Assembly (NCBI GenBank): GCA_907163375.1
Contig: CAJQUW010003617.1
Coordinates: 1-64,000, forward strand
Reading direction: 5' to 3'
DNA length: 64,000 nucleotides
Source of the DNA: Prostheceraeus crozeri
Taxonomy: Eukaryota > Platyhelminthes > Polycladida > Euryleptidae
The notes beneath the pieces are model-generated. The model was not told where the DNA came from. It did no database searches and saw only the letters and a program-made list of their open reading frames with translations. The translations under genes and the position numbers were made by a program. Positions within the stretch are counted from its first letter, which is position 1; each line of letters starts with the position of its first letter. Shown piece after piece: positions 1-10,900 of the stretch.

Positions 1-420
1 CAAGACAAAATTCAAAAAATCATAACATTTTTAAATGGAATAAATTTCTAAAGAATTTTGGACGTCAATTTAGTTTCCAGGTTTTGAGACCTAAATTCAG
101 AAATTTAGTCCATTTAAAAAATGTTATGCATGTTTGTTTCAAAAAAATGGCTACTTTTTACAAAACGGACTAAATTAAGAAATTTTGGTCATCAATTTGA
201 GGTTATACGAAGACCGAAATTCGTAAATTTAGACGTTTTAAAAAGTACCCATTGGTTTTCAAATCTCAAACTTATGTGTGTATGATTATTTTTCCTGAAA
301 ATTCAAAATCTCAAAATTTGAAAATTACAATTTTGACCGCAAAATCATGTCCGTTCCAGGACACCGTAAAATCATAAAAGTTAAGAAACTCAAATTCATG
401 AATTTTATCCATCTTTCAGG
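1..420. repeat. Left terminal inverted repeat of Polinton copy 1 (tip missing)
   Basis: The stretch 290-400 is the near-exact reverse complement of 16350-16460. Shared words include ACCGCAAAATCATG and CCAGGACACCGTAAAATC. The outer part is built from diverged short units of the type CTAAATTCATAAATTTAGACGTTTT and pairs more loosely with 16460-16675. The outermost ~27 bases lie before the window. Confidence 0.85.
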
Positions 421-449
421 TTTTTAAAATATCAGATAACTAAAATTAT

Positions 450-1114
450 GTGACTAAAAATATTTCTTTAAAAATGGAAGAAACAAAAGTGGAAGAAACT
501 TCGAGAATATATCCTTCGTTATCACAATTAAAAATAACTGAATTGAAAAAAGAAAAGCACAAAGATAGAGTTAGGTATATGAAAGATAAGGAATCTCAAT
601 TATTATTAAGATTAGAGCATTATGATAAATTAAGAAAGAGATGGTCTAAAGTTAAGAATGTAACACAAGGAATTGGCATATTCTTAACAATAAGTTTAGG
701 TGCTTTAACAATTGTTATATCTTCTGGTGCTCTTACAATTCCAGTAATTGCTACTCTGCTTTAACAGGTACGGGTGTTTTTACAACTTCACTTATTACAA
801 TGTTAGATAAATCTTTAATAACTAAGAAACGAAAATCATTAAAAAATAAACATTTACATGTTAAAGAAGTTTATGACAAATTACATTACTACTTTCAAAG
901 AGTATGTGATGATAATATTATTACGTTAGATGAGATTGAAAAATTTGATGAAATAGCTAATGAAGTAAATCAAATATCATTTCAATTACAGACCGAAAAA
1001 GTTCATGACAAGAATAAACAGGATGGCAAAATTTCTAGTGATGGTAAAATTTCTAATGAAGAAAATGATAAAGTTTTTTTAGAAGAACTAAAAACTTTAT
1101 TAAACAAAACTTAA
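450..1114 (+). pseudogene. Polinton gene A: two-helix membrane protein of unknown function
   Basis: No characterised family was recognised. The layout is a basic, charged N-terminal helix (KHKDRVRYMKDKES), a hydrophobic stretch that could form a membrane hairpin (GIFLTISLGALTIVISSGAL), then a second basic helical part ending in an acidic region with a repeated KISSDGKISNEEN motif. The phrase ITLDEIEKF resembles the exit half of an EF-hand, but no full calcium loop is visible. It is the first gene inside the left inverted repeat and is followed by gene B in the same direction. The reading frame is broken. The same gene lies at 34467-35117 in copy 2, where its 5' part is also present in the right inverted repeat. 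Confidence 0.7.
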
Positions 1115-1235
1115 AACGAGAAAACTTTAAACGAAAAGATGTTAGACAACAAAGCAATAAAAAAATAATTTGTTCAGTAAAATGTTTTTGTTGTATTCCA
1201 ATGTTACCACAAAATTCAAATATTATATTTTAAAA

Positions 1236-2097
1236 ATGGATAAAATTTAAGCTGATAATCTAAAAAGAATTAAACAATTAGAAGAGTTAATAAAACAAAG
1301 AAATATTATGAAAGACAATCATCTTCAACATAGAATGATAAAAGCTGGTATTCAATCTGATATGTTTGAAAAAATGCAGCAAACCGAGCAAGTAAAAACT
1401 GATTTTGAAAAAACTATGGACCCATTTAAAAAGCTTGAAAAAGAAAGTACAAATAATGATAAACAAATTGATATAACAGATCCAGAACACAAAACTATAT
1501 TAGATGACTATGGATTACTAGAATCAAACATTATAAGAAATTACCAAAATCTATGCAATTTGAACATTCTATCTCATTTATAGATGGAAAAACAATACCT
1601 AGATTTTATCTCGGACAAAAAGAAATATTTCCACAACCTTTTCGAGGTTTATTTTTTCACCAGATAAATCTCCTTTTAATTTAGATAGAAATTTTGTTAA
1701 TCTTTTAAGAGGAGCAGATTTAAATAATTATGCTGTAGAAGATCTCATAAAATATAAAGCTATGTTAGATAGAGTTGGTGCAGTAAAATCTCTTAGACGT
1801 TATAAACAATTAGAAAATTTATTATCATCGGGAGTTAAAGTAGGGAAAGGTTTATCTGAAAAACAGAAAACAGAAACAACTGTATTTTTACCAGATGAAC
1901 CACAAGAATTACTAAATAGATTAAATATTTTAATATCGGCAATAAAAGAAGGACATAATTCTAGTTTCAATGAAATTCATGCTATATTGAAAAGACTGTT
2001 AGAAAAGAAGATTCTAAATGAAGAGGATTATAAAAGTATAAATATTTACCTAAATTTTTTAGTTAAAAACGTGTTCAGCAGATTTAGACAAAATTAA
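1236..2097 (+). pseudogene. Polinton gene B: unknown helical protein
   Basis: The start is chosen at the ATG directly after TATTTTAAAA, the same start context as other genes of the element. The N-terminal third is charged and helical (HRMIKAGIQSDMFEKMQQ). The middle has a conserved segment around FIDG...RF, and the C-terminal part is again helical (NEIHAILKRLLEKK). I do not recognise the family. Position between the membrane protein and the jelly-roll-like gene suggests a virion or assembly role, which is inference only. The frame is broken in this copy; the matching gene in copy 2 is at 35224-36018. Confidence 0.65.
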
Positions 2098-2125
2098 TAA
2101 TCATTTAGAAAATCTAACAGAGATT

Positions 2126-2878
2126 TTGGGTTCATCAAAATTTAGTACGACGTTAAAAATTATAACAACTACTTCATCACACACTTATAATTTAGAACCC
2201 ATTCTACATTTAGAACAAAATAAAAATTATCAAATTGCATTGACTAGTTTCTCCGCATTTAACACTATTCAAAACGTTATCAAAAATGTGAATGACCAAT
2301 TTAGATATTCTACTGATAAAGGCAAAACGTGGAAAGTACTAACTTTTCTTCCTGGTTCTTACGAAGTTGAATCAATATCAAATGAAATTAAGAGACATTT
2401 AGGCATAGCATTTAAAGATAAGAAACAATTACATTTCGCAGTTGAACCGGCAGTTAATAAATTTTCTCTTACTTTAGACGAAAATCATCAAGTTGATTTT
2501 AATCATGATAGATCATTGTCAAAGCTATTAGGATTTGATAAACAAACCTATAGTCAAGGTTATCATTTAGGTGAGAAGATTCCAAAAATAACTGAAATAA
2601 ATTCAATTGTTCTACATTGTGACATTATTGAAGGAGGATATATAAATGGTAAATTGTCAAATTTGATATTCAGTTTTCCAGCTTTTACTGTACCCATTGG
2701 TTATAGATTAAATGTATTTCCCCAAACATTAATATATTTCCCTATTACAAGAAAAACTATTAATAACATTAACATTAGAATCACTGATGAAAAAGGAAAG
2801 GAAATAAATTTTGGAGGTGAAGAGATTATGATAGATCTTTTGGTTCGGGAGGTAAAAACTCCCGTTCGAGAGGTATAA
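2126..2878 (+). pseudogene. Probable minor capsid (penton-like) jelly-roll protein
   Basis: About 250 codons are open. The protein is rich in predicted beta strands (NYQIALTSFSAFNTIQN, LIFSFPAFTVPIGYRLNVFP) and ends in a segment of the form INIRITDEKG..INFGGEEI. As I recall, invertebrate Polinton and adintovirus-like elements carry similar proteins ending in a D-G-x-x-I-x-F-x-G-E-x-I pattern. A single jelly-roll penton or minor capsid role is therefore plausible but not proven; a fibre-type protein is the alternative. The natural 5' end is not clear here. The copy 2 version (36066-36848) starts with a proper ATG and is 260 codons long. The packaging ATPase follows directly. Confidence 0.6.
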
Positions 2879-2966
2879 ACTCCCACGCGAAGGTAGAGAA
2901 GTTTAATTTTCTTCTTCTTCTTTTTCTTTAAAAACAAAAAATAAAAATAAATTTTTTTATTAAAAA

Positions 2967-3737
2967 ATGAGTGAAGAAATTTCTTCAAACCTACCATTAA
3001 ATAAACTTAAATTTAATCATCATCCAAATTTATCTAACAAAGTTTTGTCAGTTATTTGTGGAAGATCAGGATGTGGAAAAACATATCTATTATTTAAATT
3101 TTAACGACTCCAAATTTTTTGGATTATAACAATCTTATAATTTATACAACAACAGCAGAACAACCCGTCTATCAATTTTGAAATATGGATTTGAAAATAA
3201 TCTTAAAAAACAGCAATTGCTTCATTATTCAAAGAATATGAAAATTCTGAATATGAAGAAGAAATAAGTTCGTGGTGTGAAGAAGCAGCAAAAAATAATC
3301 AGTTAGTAGAATCCAATAAAAATAAGCATATAAAGATACAATTAATAGATGATAGTGGTAATATGCAAGATCCTAGTAAACTAGATAAAACAATGAAACA
3401 TTGTGTAATTTTTGATGATTGTGTTAATGATAGAAATCAGTCAGTTCAGAGAAATTATTTCACAAGAGGTAGACATAACAACTGTAGTGTTTTTTATTTA
3501 ACACAAAGTATGTATTCATTAGACGGAAGTGTTATTAGAAAGAATGCAAATATATTTATACTATTTGAAATAAATGCAAGAAACTTAAGTGATTTGTTAA
3601 GAGATTTATGCGTAAGAAATAAAGATGAATTTAAACAATCGTGTAACAATGCTTGGTCAAAAGATTATGCATTCATCACAATTAATATTGATAAAAAAAT
3701 TCATGATAGAGTTATCGAACAATTGTTCTCTGACTAG
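2967..3737 (+). pseudogene. Polinton DNA-packaging ATPase (A32/FtsK-HerA type)
   Basis: The P-loop GRSGCGKT (Walker A) lies near the N-terminus and is followed by a hydrophobic strand leading to VIFDDC (Walker B). A motor-type downstream segment (TQSMYSLDGSVIRKNANIF) follows. This order is typical of the A32-like packaging ATPases of poxviruses, virophages and Polintons, which pump DNA into the capsid. The start codon lies immediately after TTTTTTTATTAAAAA. Just beyond the stop codon there is a cluster of three GC-rich mini-hairpins (3736-3774). The frame is broken in this copy. The gene is convergent with the DNA polymerase gene. Confidence 0.88.
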
Positions 3738-3774
3738 GCTTCGCCTCGAAGGGCTTCGCCCCGACTGAAAGTCG
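3736..3774. repeat. Triple GC-rich mini-hairpin cluster
   Basis: Three perfect short hairpins follow one another: AGGC-TTC-GCCT (3736-3746), GGGC-TTC-GCCC (3751-3761) and CGACT-GAA-AGTCG (3762-3774). All have 3-base loops and stand out against very AT-rich surroundings. The first two contain the GCGAAGC core on the minus strand. The matching place in copy 2 (after 37700) has no such hairpins. They sit between the convergent ATPase and polymerase genes, so a transcription-end role is possible, but the same hairpins occur inside genes elsewhere in copy 1. Confidence 0.85.
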
Positions 3775-5708
3775 ATAGAAGATATGTTTACTGAGTAATA
3801 AAAAAAATTTATACGGAGCAATAAATAATAAAATTTTCATTCTTGACTGATTTGAATAATAATTTTTATTCTAGACTGATTTAAATAATAATAAATAAAC
3901 TTTAAAAAGGTAAAGTAGTTATTCCATCAGGTAAAATTTTTCTTTTATCATCAAATGGATCTAATGCTAATTTATGTTCCTCTTTTAAATACATTTTATG
4001 TTTCTTTGAATTAAGTCTATAATTACATGCTGTTTTTATTTTATTATTAAATAATGTATTCTTATAATCTTGAAATGTTATTTGGTTAGCCACTGATGCC
4101 TTTGAAATTCCTTTTAATGTTTTATGTGTTTTAATATTATTAGTTGTATCATAACAGTAACATTTAGATTTTAAAAATATAGCTTCTGTTATAAAATCAT
4201 CACTTCCTAACTCTTCTTTTACTTTACATAATTCTGAAGGATGAATAAAATCTTTTATTTTATCTATTTCTTCATCAAGTGAAGAATTATACGGTACTGT
4301 TAATTCTAAGAAAACGGAATCGGTATCTGTAAAGTGTAATTTATAGTTTTTGCCATAAGCAGGTGCTAAATGATCATATATAAATAGCTTAGCTAGTTCT
4401 AATATAGTGAATCCAATAAAATTAAACTTATCATGCTTTACGCTGATTCGACGTAAATGTACAGCACATAGTTCATCACTGAATCTAGTAGTTCTTTTAT
4501 ATGTAGGTTTCCTTGTTAAATTTTGAAACCTATCTTTATCATAAACTATTTCAATATTTTGTCTATTACGCACATTTTCTAAAGTCTTATCATAAAATGC
4601 ATTATTCATTAATTTAAAGAACACGTTTCCAAAATCATCTTTATTTCTTTTGGCTATTTTACGTTTTTCAATATTGAACTCTATATAATTTTTTAATCAC
4701 CTAGATTTTTTATACACTAGTTTTCGATGTATTTTGGTGAGAATCATTCCATGTTCTAAATACCAATCTAGCATTCTTCCTTCAACAACATACTTTTCTT
4801 TATTACTTTGTGTTAACATAAGTTTTTTTGTTGGCCTGTATTTCTTAGGAATTAAAGATTTTTGATAATCTGAAAATCTTCTATATTGGGAATTTTGTTT
4901 TCGGGACAGAAAGGAAAATATTTTGTTTCATCTTTTATTTCATCAGGGTATCGTAAATCAACTTCATATACGTAACCATATCCATCTTCAATAGTTCGTT
5001 CATAAACTAATTTGTCACACCATTCCATCTCACCTGTTGGTAATTCTTGTATCATGCAAGAAGAATATAAGTTATTAAAATCATAATATAACAAATAGTT
5101 TTCTCTCATGAATTCATCAACTGTTGCTTGACTCTCTTCATTTGATATAAGTCCTTCTATATTTTGATTAAACAATTTTATAAATTGATCTTTTTCTTCT
5201 GGATTTAAAATTTTTAAATAACCATAATCATCAGGATTTACTTTCTTATTATAACATTTAACATATCTATTACCTAAAACTGAAGAAACACCACCTCTAA
5301 TTCCAGATTCAAAAAATAATAATTTATCATATGTATTTTCTTTATAATGTTTAAGTTTAACGGTCTTTGTCCTAGAGCCATCGGCTTGAACACCAGTATG
5401 TTTTAATCCTGCTAACCATGTTAAACCTGGTGTAGAATAACAATAACATGGATCTATTCCATAATATTCTAAACACATGTCACGAAAGTTTTCAAAAAGA
5501 TCAGTAAGGATTAATACATCTATCTGAAGATATTTCATTGTATAATCATACATAGTTCTACAATTTAACTCTCTCCAATTCTTTTCAGCTTCTGCATAGT
5601 CTTCTTCAGATAATTGTGATTGTTTTAATGTTGATTTAAATTTATTTATTGGAGGAAGTTTTTGTTCTTTCATTATTTCATTTATTTTATTTATATCTCC
5701 ACTTAAAT

Positions 5709-5734
5709 CAGTCTTCGACTGTGAGCCGCAGGCT
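5709..5734. repeat. In-frame double mini-hairpin inside the polymerase region
   Basis: Two hairpins, CAGTC-TTC-GACTG (5709-5721) and AGCC-GCA-GGCT (5724-5734), are separated by 2 bases. Compared with copy 2 (around 39565), copy 1 carries 30 extra bases here, an exact multiple of three, and the surrounding sequence is otherwise collinear. The inserted codons read as a small polar loop between exonuclease motifs II and III. Confidence 0.88.
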
Positions 5735-6111
5735 ATATATTCATACGGAAATATGCCTTTTAAAGGTTTTAAATTATATTTATTTAATATTTTACATTGT
5801 TCAGGTTTCAAAGTTTTTCCCATAACATCTAATGAATAAGGAGTAAAAAATCTAAATGCATCTAAAATTCTAATACAACCTAATTGCATTGAAAAATATT
5901 CTTCTTCTGTTTTACATAGTACATTTATTTGTTGTTGTTGTAATTTTTCAGATGAAAATAAATCTTTCATTACTAAATGGAAATCATATTTAGAACCATT
6001 GTAGAAATATAAAGGAACAAAGTTATATTTAAATTTACTAGCATTAAGATTACAAGAATTATGTTCCGCACCTCTATATAATCCATTTAGATGATCATGA
6101 TCTTTTACTTT

Positions 6112-6135
6112 GTCGGCAGAGCCGTCGCTTCGCTT
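6112..6135. repeat. In-frame mini-hairpin insertion in the polymerase zinc segment
   Basis: A 24-base insertion relative to copy 2 (around 39950) contains CGGC-AGA-GCCG (6114-6124) and a GCGAAGC core on the minus strand (6127-6133). It adds eight codons (polar residues S, D, G, A) between the zinc-binding cysteine pair and the DHDH motif. Flanking sequence is collinear in the two copies, so the insertion boundaries are clear. Confidence 0.86.
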
Positions 6136-6462
6136 ATAAGTTGTAAATTCTTTTCCACAGTAATAACATTTTGTTTCATTAACAAAATTAAATTTTTCTT
6201 CATCCGTTAATGGAAGCATTGGTATATTTGTTTCAAGCAATTGTGAAAAACGTCCTTGTAATTCTTCTACTTTCTTTGTAAACATTTCTGAACTATCTTC
6301 ACCATAGTATTGCTAATATTCTGATTTAAATAATTCAGGATAATTTGAATGAATGTACATTCCCCAACATAATGGTTTTTGTTCAAATAAATATTTTTCT
6401 TTACTTTGTTCAGGTGCACTTTTTTCATATTTATCATTTTCAGAATTACCATTAACAGAATC

Positions 6463-6488
6463 GGGCGAAGCCCTAGAACCTTCGGTTC
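6463..6488. repeat. Double mini-hairpin GGGCGAAGCCC + GAACCTTCGGTTC
   Basis: GGGC-GAA-GCCC (6463-6473) is followed after TA by GAACC-TTC-GGTTC (6476-6488). Copy 2 has no hairpin at the matching site (near 40200) but has a worn version of the same pair at another place (41958-41982). The same stem GGGCGAAGCCC also occurs in the cluster after the ATPase gene. This recurrence at different sites is what suggests a family of mobile mini-repeats. Confidence 0.85.
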
Positions 6489-7706
6489 GATTTTGTGTCA
6501 TGTTAACATTATATGCTTCGAAATCACAATAAATAGTAAAGGGTACTTTATTTTTCAAATAATGTCTATTATATATCAAATAATCATCTTTAGGAAAAGT
6601 ATTTTCAACTGCTTCATTTTGTTGGCAATTCTCCAAATGTCTATTCATTTCTTCTTTAGTTCTAAAGCTCGTCATACATTGGAGACAGGGAAAATTAGCA
6701 TTATCTGAAGTTTTTGTAAATATAGAAACATCTTTACACAATATAAAATGTCCATGATAATATAATATATTCGCTTGTGCTGGTTGTTGATATTCTAAAG
6801 ATAAAGATGAATAATTGGTATTATAATCATAATTAAGGTTACGTCCTTTATAATTATTATGATTAATCATTATTGGTGATAATGTTTTAACAATTTGAAA
6901 TTTTTTAGTACATATTATATTTCCTTGGTAAAAAATATTATGATGCATGTAATTTCCTCTATCATTATAAACTATTTCTGATTGACATAAATTTTTATTA
7001 TTCAAATAAAATTTTTTTGAATCTGAGTAAAATGGAGTAATATCACCAATAGAAACATAATTCACATTTAATTCAAAAACATTTACTTCTATTAAATTTT
7101 TGTTCTTTTTATGAAACTTTATTAACCTATTATAATCATATGGAAATTCATCTAATCCATCAGAGAGATAAAATTCATTTATGTATTCTTCTTTATTGTA
7201 ATGACTTAGTCTTTCTTTGTGATATTCTGCAGGATGTAAATGTGCTATAATACTCCACAGAAAACAATAATCATCTTCATTTTTATGTTGATTATTTGTG
7301 GTGAACTGAAAGGTAAAGGAACATAACTACCACCAGTATTATTTTTATATTTATCAATTACTATTTTCTTAGATAGTATTTTAACAAATCTCCAACCAGA
7401 TTCACGTAACTGGGCTTCAATTATACAATTTTCTAATTTAAGTATCATTTGTTCAAATATGGGTTGTATATCATTTACATTATGAATTTCTTGTGAATTT
7501 GTAAAATGTCCTTGTATAATTTCTTCAGGAATTCCATCAGGTCCATTTTTTGTATAAAGTACTTCTACATTCATATAACATTTGAAAGATTTCTTAAATA
7601 TATTAAAAAAGTTGGATAGAATATCAGAAAAAGTTTCGTCGGTTTCATTATGTTCAATCGACTGATTAAATAAATATTTTATATCTGTTACGGGCGAGGA
7701 ACTCTC

Positions 7707-7737
7707 TGGCGAAGCCATGGAAGACATCTCCGATGTC
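7707..7737. repeat. Double mini-hairpin in the polymerase N-terminal extension
   Basis: TGGC-GAA-GCCA (7707-7717) and GACATC-TCC-GATGTC (7723-7737; six-base stem) lie within a short GC-rich patch that begins CGGGCGAG at 7691. Copy 2 carries a worn GGGCGAAG/GAACCTTCG pair at the matching linker. The linker between zinc finger and polymerase therefore seems to be a repeated landing place. Confidence 0.8.
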
Positions 7738-8063
7738 CCGTGTACAGCTTGATCTTCACTATTAAAAACTTTTTTATATTCCGAATGTGAATAATCATCA
7801 AACATTTTTTTAACTTTTATATCAGTAGGTAATGTTTCTAGATAGTTTTTATAATTATTTAATTTTAATATATTTCCTTCATCAACTCGATCTACATTTC
7901 GTAAATGCAATTTACTATTTAAATGAGATTGATAACTTCTTTTTGTTTGCAACTTTTTTTTACATAAGACACAATAAAACTTTTCCATCTTTTGTTTTTT
8001 AAAGAACAAATTTGTGTTTTCATTTTAGATATAAACATTCTAATATCGAGGTCTTGAGAGTTA

Positions 8064-9306
8064 TTATATATTATTATATATTTCACGTTCTTTAGTTATT
8101 TTATTTTCTTTGTCATATAATGTTTTATCATATAATGTTTTATCAAAAGACAATTTAAATTTATTTTCACTAACTATTGATTCTTCATCATCATAAATTG
8201 ATTCTTCATCATCATAAATTGATTCTTCAACATCATACATTACACTTTTGGTATAGGGTGCCATTCTCTTATTGGAATATCTAACTCTAAATTGCATTTA
8301 TTATCTGATAATAATATAATAGAGAAAAATATTGGTCTTTGTTCTCTTTTGGAAAATTTAATAACACCACCATAATCTGAATCATTTTTAGTTTTTATTA
8401 AAGATGATAAAATTTTAAATTGATTAGATGTAAATCCTAATTTAAACTTTGTGGATCCAAAACATAGTTGTCTAATAGTATCTTTAACTATTCCATTATT
8501 ATTATTTTCAATTGTTAAGAAATGAAACTTTGAATCTTTGTTACCATTTTCACCTTTTTCAGATGTTTCATGTTCATTTAAAATTTCTGGATATTCCGTT
8601 TGATTGTCATCAATATTTTTATTCAAATAAGGTGTGGACCACATATAAATTTTTTCTTGTCGTGATAAACTACTTATATAATTTTTTAATAAATTGACAT
8701 TTAAATTTGAATATAAACCTATATAAGTATCATTATCATATCTTTGAGGCATTTCAGATGTTTCTTTTTTATGAACTGTATCTCTGTAATAAACTTGGCA
8801 TAATAATTCTTCATTATGTTTTTACTTTCTACATGAATATTGAATTGATTGTGCTCATCTACAAATAATCTGATTTTTTCTTTGAAAAAAATTTTAGTTT
8901 TTTTACTAATTCAGTAACATTAATAAAATTAATTATTTTATTTTCTATCCAATTTGTATTACTTATAGGTAAAACCGCTCTAATAAATCCATGAACACTT
9001 ATAACCAATAATTACCATATTTTCTTTATTTAATTCCACGTATGCAACATCATTATATTTACTTACAATATCCATAAATATAATAAAAGATTCTCAAGGA
9101 AAAATACAATAATTAGTTTCAATAGCAGGTAAACCTTTAGTCTGTTCTTTAAATATTTCAGCTTGCAATTTAAATAAAAGATTAACATCTGTACATGGAT
9201 TATTATTATCATCAAAACATTTATTTTCAAATCCCGATGAACTCGTCGAATAAGAAGAACAGGATGATACGGGCGAATGCAATTTTTTTAAATTTGCTTT
9301 TTCCAT
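8064..9306 (-). pseudogene. Gene X: unknown minus-strand gene present only in Polinton copy 1
   Basis: Protein similarity to known families was not recognised. The reading pieces share one direction and end with an acidic tail made of tandem DDEESIY units (8160-8235), then a short basic-polar end. A serine-rich N-terminus (SSCSSYSTSSS) starts at 9306 just after an A-rich start context. In copy 2 the interval between the polymerase and the fibre-like gene is only ~380 bp and lacks this gene altogether, holding a 29-codon zinc-finger frame instead. The gene is broken here. It could be a terminal-protein or regulatory gene by position, but nothing in the sequence proves this. Confidence 0.55.
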
Positions 9307-9372
9307 TTTTTTATTTTTATGTAAGAAAAAATTCCTTTTTAGAAAAAAAAATACTTTTTTATTGTTTAAAAA

Positions 9373-9714
9373 ATGATGTTACCAAATGTTGGTGGAGGTG
9401 CATATATCCCGAATAATCGTGAATCAGAAATAGAAAATTATATCATGAAAACTGGAGACGTTTTATCTGGTCCATTACATCTTTCTATTCTTCCGCAACA
9501 AAATGCAGAGTCAACAAATAAACAATATGTTGATACACAAATCAATGACTTAAAAGAAAAATATATAAATGATGTTTTAGTTCCACTGATGAATGAATTA
9601 AAGTTGCTTAAACTTAATGACAAATCATTAAACGAAAAATTATTAAAACTTGATAAAAAGGATAGAGAGCTAGAAGCAGATATAGCAAAACTTTTTAAAA
9701 AGATTTCAGAATAA
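9373..9714 (+). CDS. Small fibre-like protein with a phage-type MTGxLxL...KQYVD motif
   Basis: The 113-codon frame looks whole. It starts MMLPNVGGGAYIP, then MKTGDVLSGPLHLSILP and a few residues later NKQYVD, followed by a coiled coil to the end. The pattern M-x-G-x-x-x-G-x-L-x-L ... A/S-x-x-KQYVD is well known from tailed-phage tail-fibre and collar proteins and, as I recall, also appears in invertebrate Polintons. A virion surface fibre is the likely role. The start codon directly follows TTATTGTTTAAAAA. The next gene is another coiled-coil protein. The copy 2 version (42620-42975) is broken. Confidence 0.65.
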   Translation: MMLPNVGGGAYIPNNRESEIENYIMKTGDVLSGPLHLSILPQQNAESTNKQYVDTQINDLKEKYINDVLVPLMNELKLLKLNDKSLNEKLLKLDKKDRELEADIAKLFKKISE

Positions 9715-9783
9715 TCAACAATTTTAATATTACTTTCTTTAAATTTAAAATCTGCTGTCATTAAAAATAAACATCAGATAAAA

Positions 9784-10254
9784 ATGTTAAAAGAACAATT
9801 AGAAGATGAAATAGAAAAACTTCCTGAAAGAGTTAAAAAAAATTTAAAACAGTTACAAACTACATTCCAAAAAAGTGTTAATGAATTAAGTTCTAAAATT
9901 ACTTAGCAAATGAAAAAGATGAATAGAATAATAAATGAAGTAAACTCACTTAATCAAAAAGTTGATAAAATGAAAACTCTTAAAATCAATTTAGAAAATG
10001 AATTAAAGAAAAATTTACAAGAAAACTCTAAAGAAAATAAAGAACAGTTAGATGCTGTTAAAAGACAATTAGATGTTCTTAAAATTAAGTTAAATGCTCT
10101 TAAAGCGGCGTTGAAGATGAATCAGCAGAAAATGCAAGTTAATAGAAAAGAAATTAAAGTACATCACACGCTGCTTGACGCGATAGATAAAGTGCAACGG
10201 AAAATTAATAAAGTTATCACGAAGTCGTTGTCCATTCACAAACGTAAATCTTAA
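9784..10254 (+). pseudogene. Coiled-coil protein following the fibre-like gene
   Basis: Almost the whole product is heptad-patterned and rich in K, E, L, N and Q (for example NQKVDKMKTLKINLENELKK), ending in a basic HKRKS tail. It probably forms a trimeric or dimeric stalk together with the preceding fibre-like protein; this is inferred from position and composition only. The frame is broken. In copy 2 the gene (43030-43500) ends in a 20-bp tandem repeat of the CATAAACGTAAATCTTAA type. Confidence 0.55.
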
Positions 10255-10256
10255 TC

Positions 10257-10321
10257 GGACCAAAGGTCCTCAGGATACTAACCTATAGAACTTTGTTCAG
10301 AGGCTTTAGCCGATCATATGC
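10257..10321. repeat. Mini-hairpins between coiled-coil and core-like genes
   Basis: GGACC-AAA-GGTCC (10257-10269) is a perfect 13-base hairpin just after the coiled-coil gene's stop. GGCT-TT-AGCC (10312-10321) lies 43 bases further on. The segment is noticeably more GC-rich than the genes around it and is missing from the matching intergenic part of copy 2. Confidence 0.7.
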
Positions 10322-10360
10322 GTAAATACTTTTCCCAAAAGTCAAATTTATTCCTAAAAA

Positions 10361-10827
10361 ATGCCTATAATTTATAAACACAATCTTAAACATTATGCTT
10401 CAAATAAAAAAATTGCTCATGAACCATCTATGAAATCTGTTTACCATTATAACGATGTAGAAACAGTTGGAACACAAAAGTTCCTGAGTGCCGAAGGTAC
10501 CGTTCAAAATGAAGGAGCCGGTATATTTTCTGGTATTGGAAGTATCGTTAACTTGATAAAAAATAATAAAGATTTGATTACATCTGCTGCAAAAGGAGCA
10601 GCTGATATAGGTAGTACAGCTAGTGCAATATCAAATGCTGTTAAGTCTCAAAACGAATTAAAACAACTAGAAGCTATTCGTAAACTTAAAAATGATTCCG
10701 AAGAACTAAAAAAATTAAAAAAACTTTCAGAGGAAACAAAAACAAAATTGCTAACATAGCTGCAGGAGCGTCTGACGGCAAGAAATCAGTTGAAGAAATA
10801 AGAGGTAATGGTTTAGCAAAATTCTAA
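10361..10827 (+). pseudogene. Core- or pVI-like small protein of the Polinton virion
   Basis: The product begins MPIIYKHNLKHYAS and contains a glycine- and alanine-rich amphipathic helix (IGSIVNLIKNNKDLITSAAKG) followed by a charged coiled coil and a short GNG...LAKF end. By size, position just upstream of the major capsid gene and the amphipathic segment, it resembles the membrane-active or core proteins (pVI/pX type) assigned to adintovirus-like elements. That assignment is tentative. The start follows TTATTCCTAAAAA. The frame is broken. In copy 2 an extra partial copy of its 5' part precedes the gene. Confidence 0.5.
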
Positions 10828-10900
10828 AATATATTCTAAAAAAGAATCCTGAGAAAATTACTTTTAGAAAAAACAAAAATTCAAATTATTTTTTTGAAAA

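Larger units (their letters stand above)
3902..8009 (-). pseudogene. Protein-primed family B DNA polymerase of Polinton copy 1, with N-terminal zinc finger region
   Basis: This replicates the element by protein priming. From N- to C-terminus the region shows: a C2H2-like finger (FYCVLCKKKL...HLNSKLH) near 7950; a segment ending GGSYVPLPF typical of Polinton polymerase N-termini; exonuclease motif I (YCDFEAYN) near 6525; an endonuclease-VII-like zinc segment (CYYC, then DHDHLNGLYRGA...CN) near 6060-6170; exonuclease motifs II (YNGSKYDFHLVM) and III (YLQIDVLI); polymerase motif A (DFNNLYSS) near 5080; and motif C (FTDTDSV) near 4325. The span matches the usual large Polinton pPolB plus N-terminal extension. 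It is broken at several points. Copy 2 holds the same region at 37740-42237. Confidence 0.9.
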
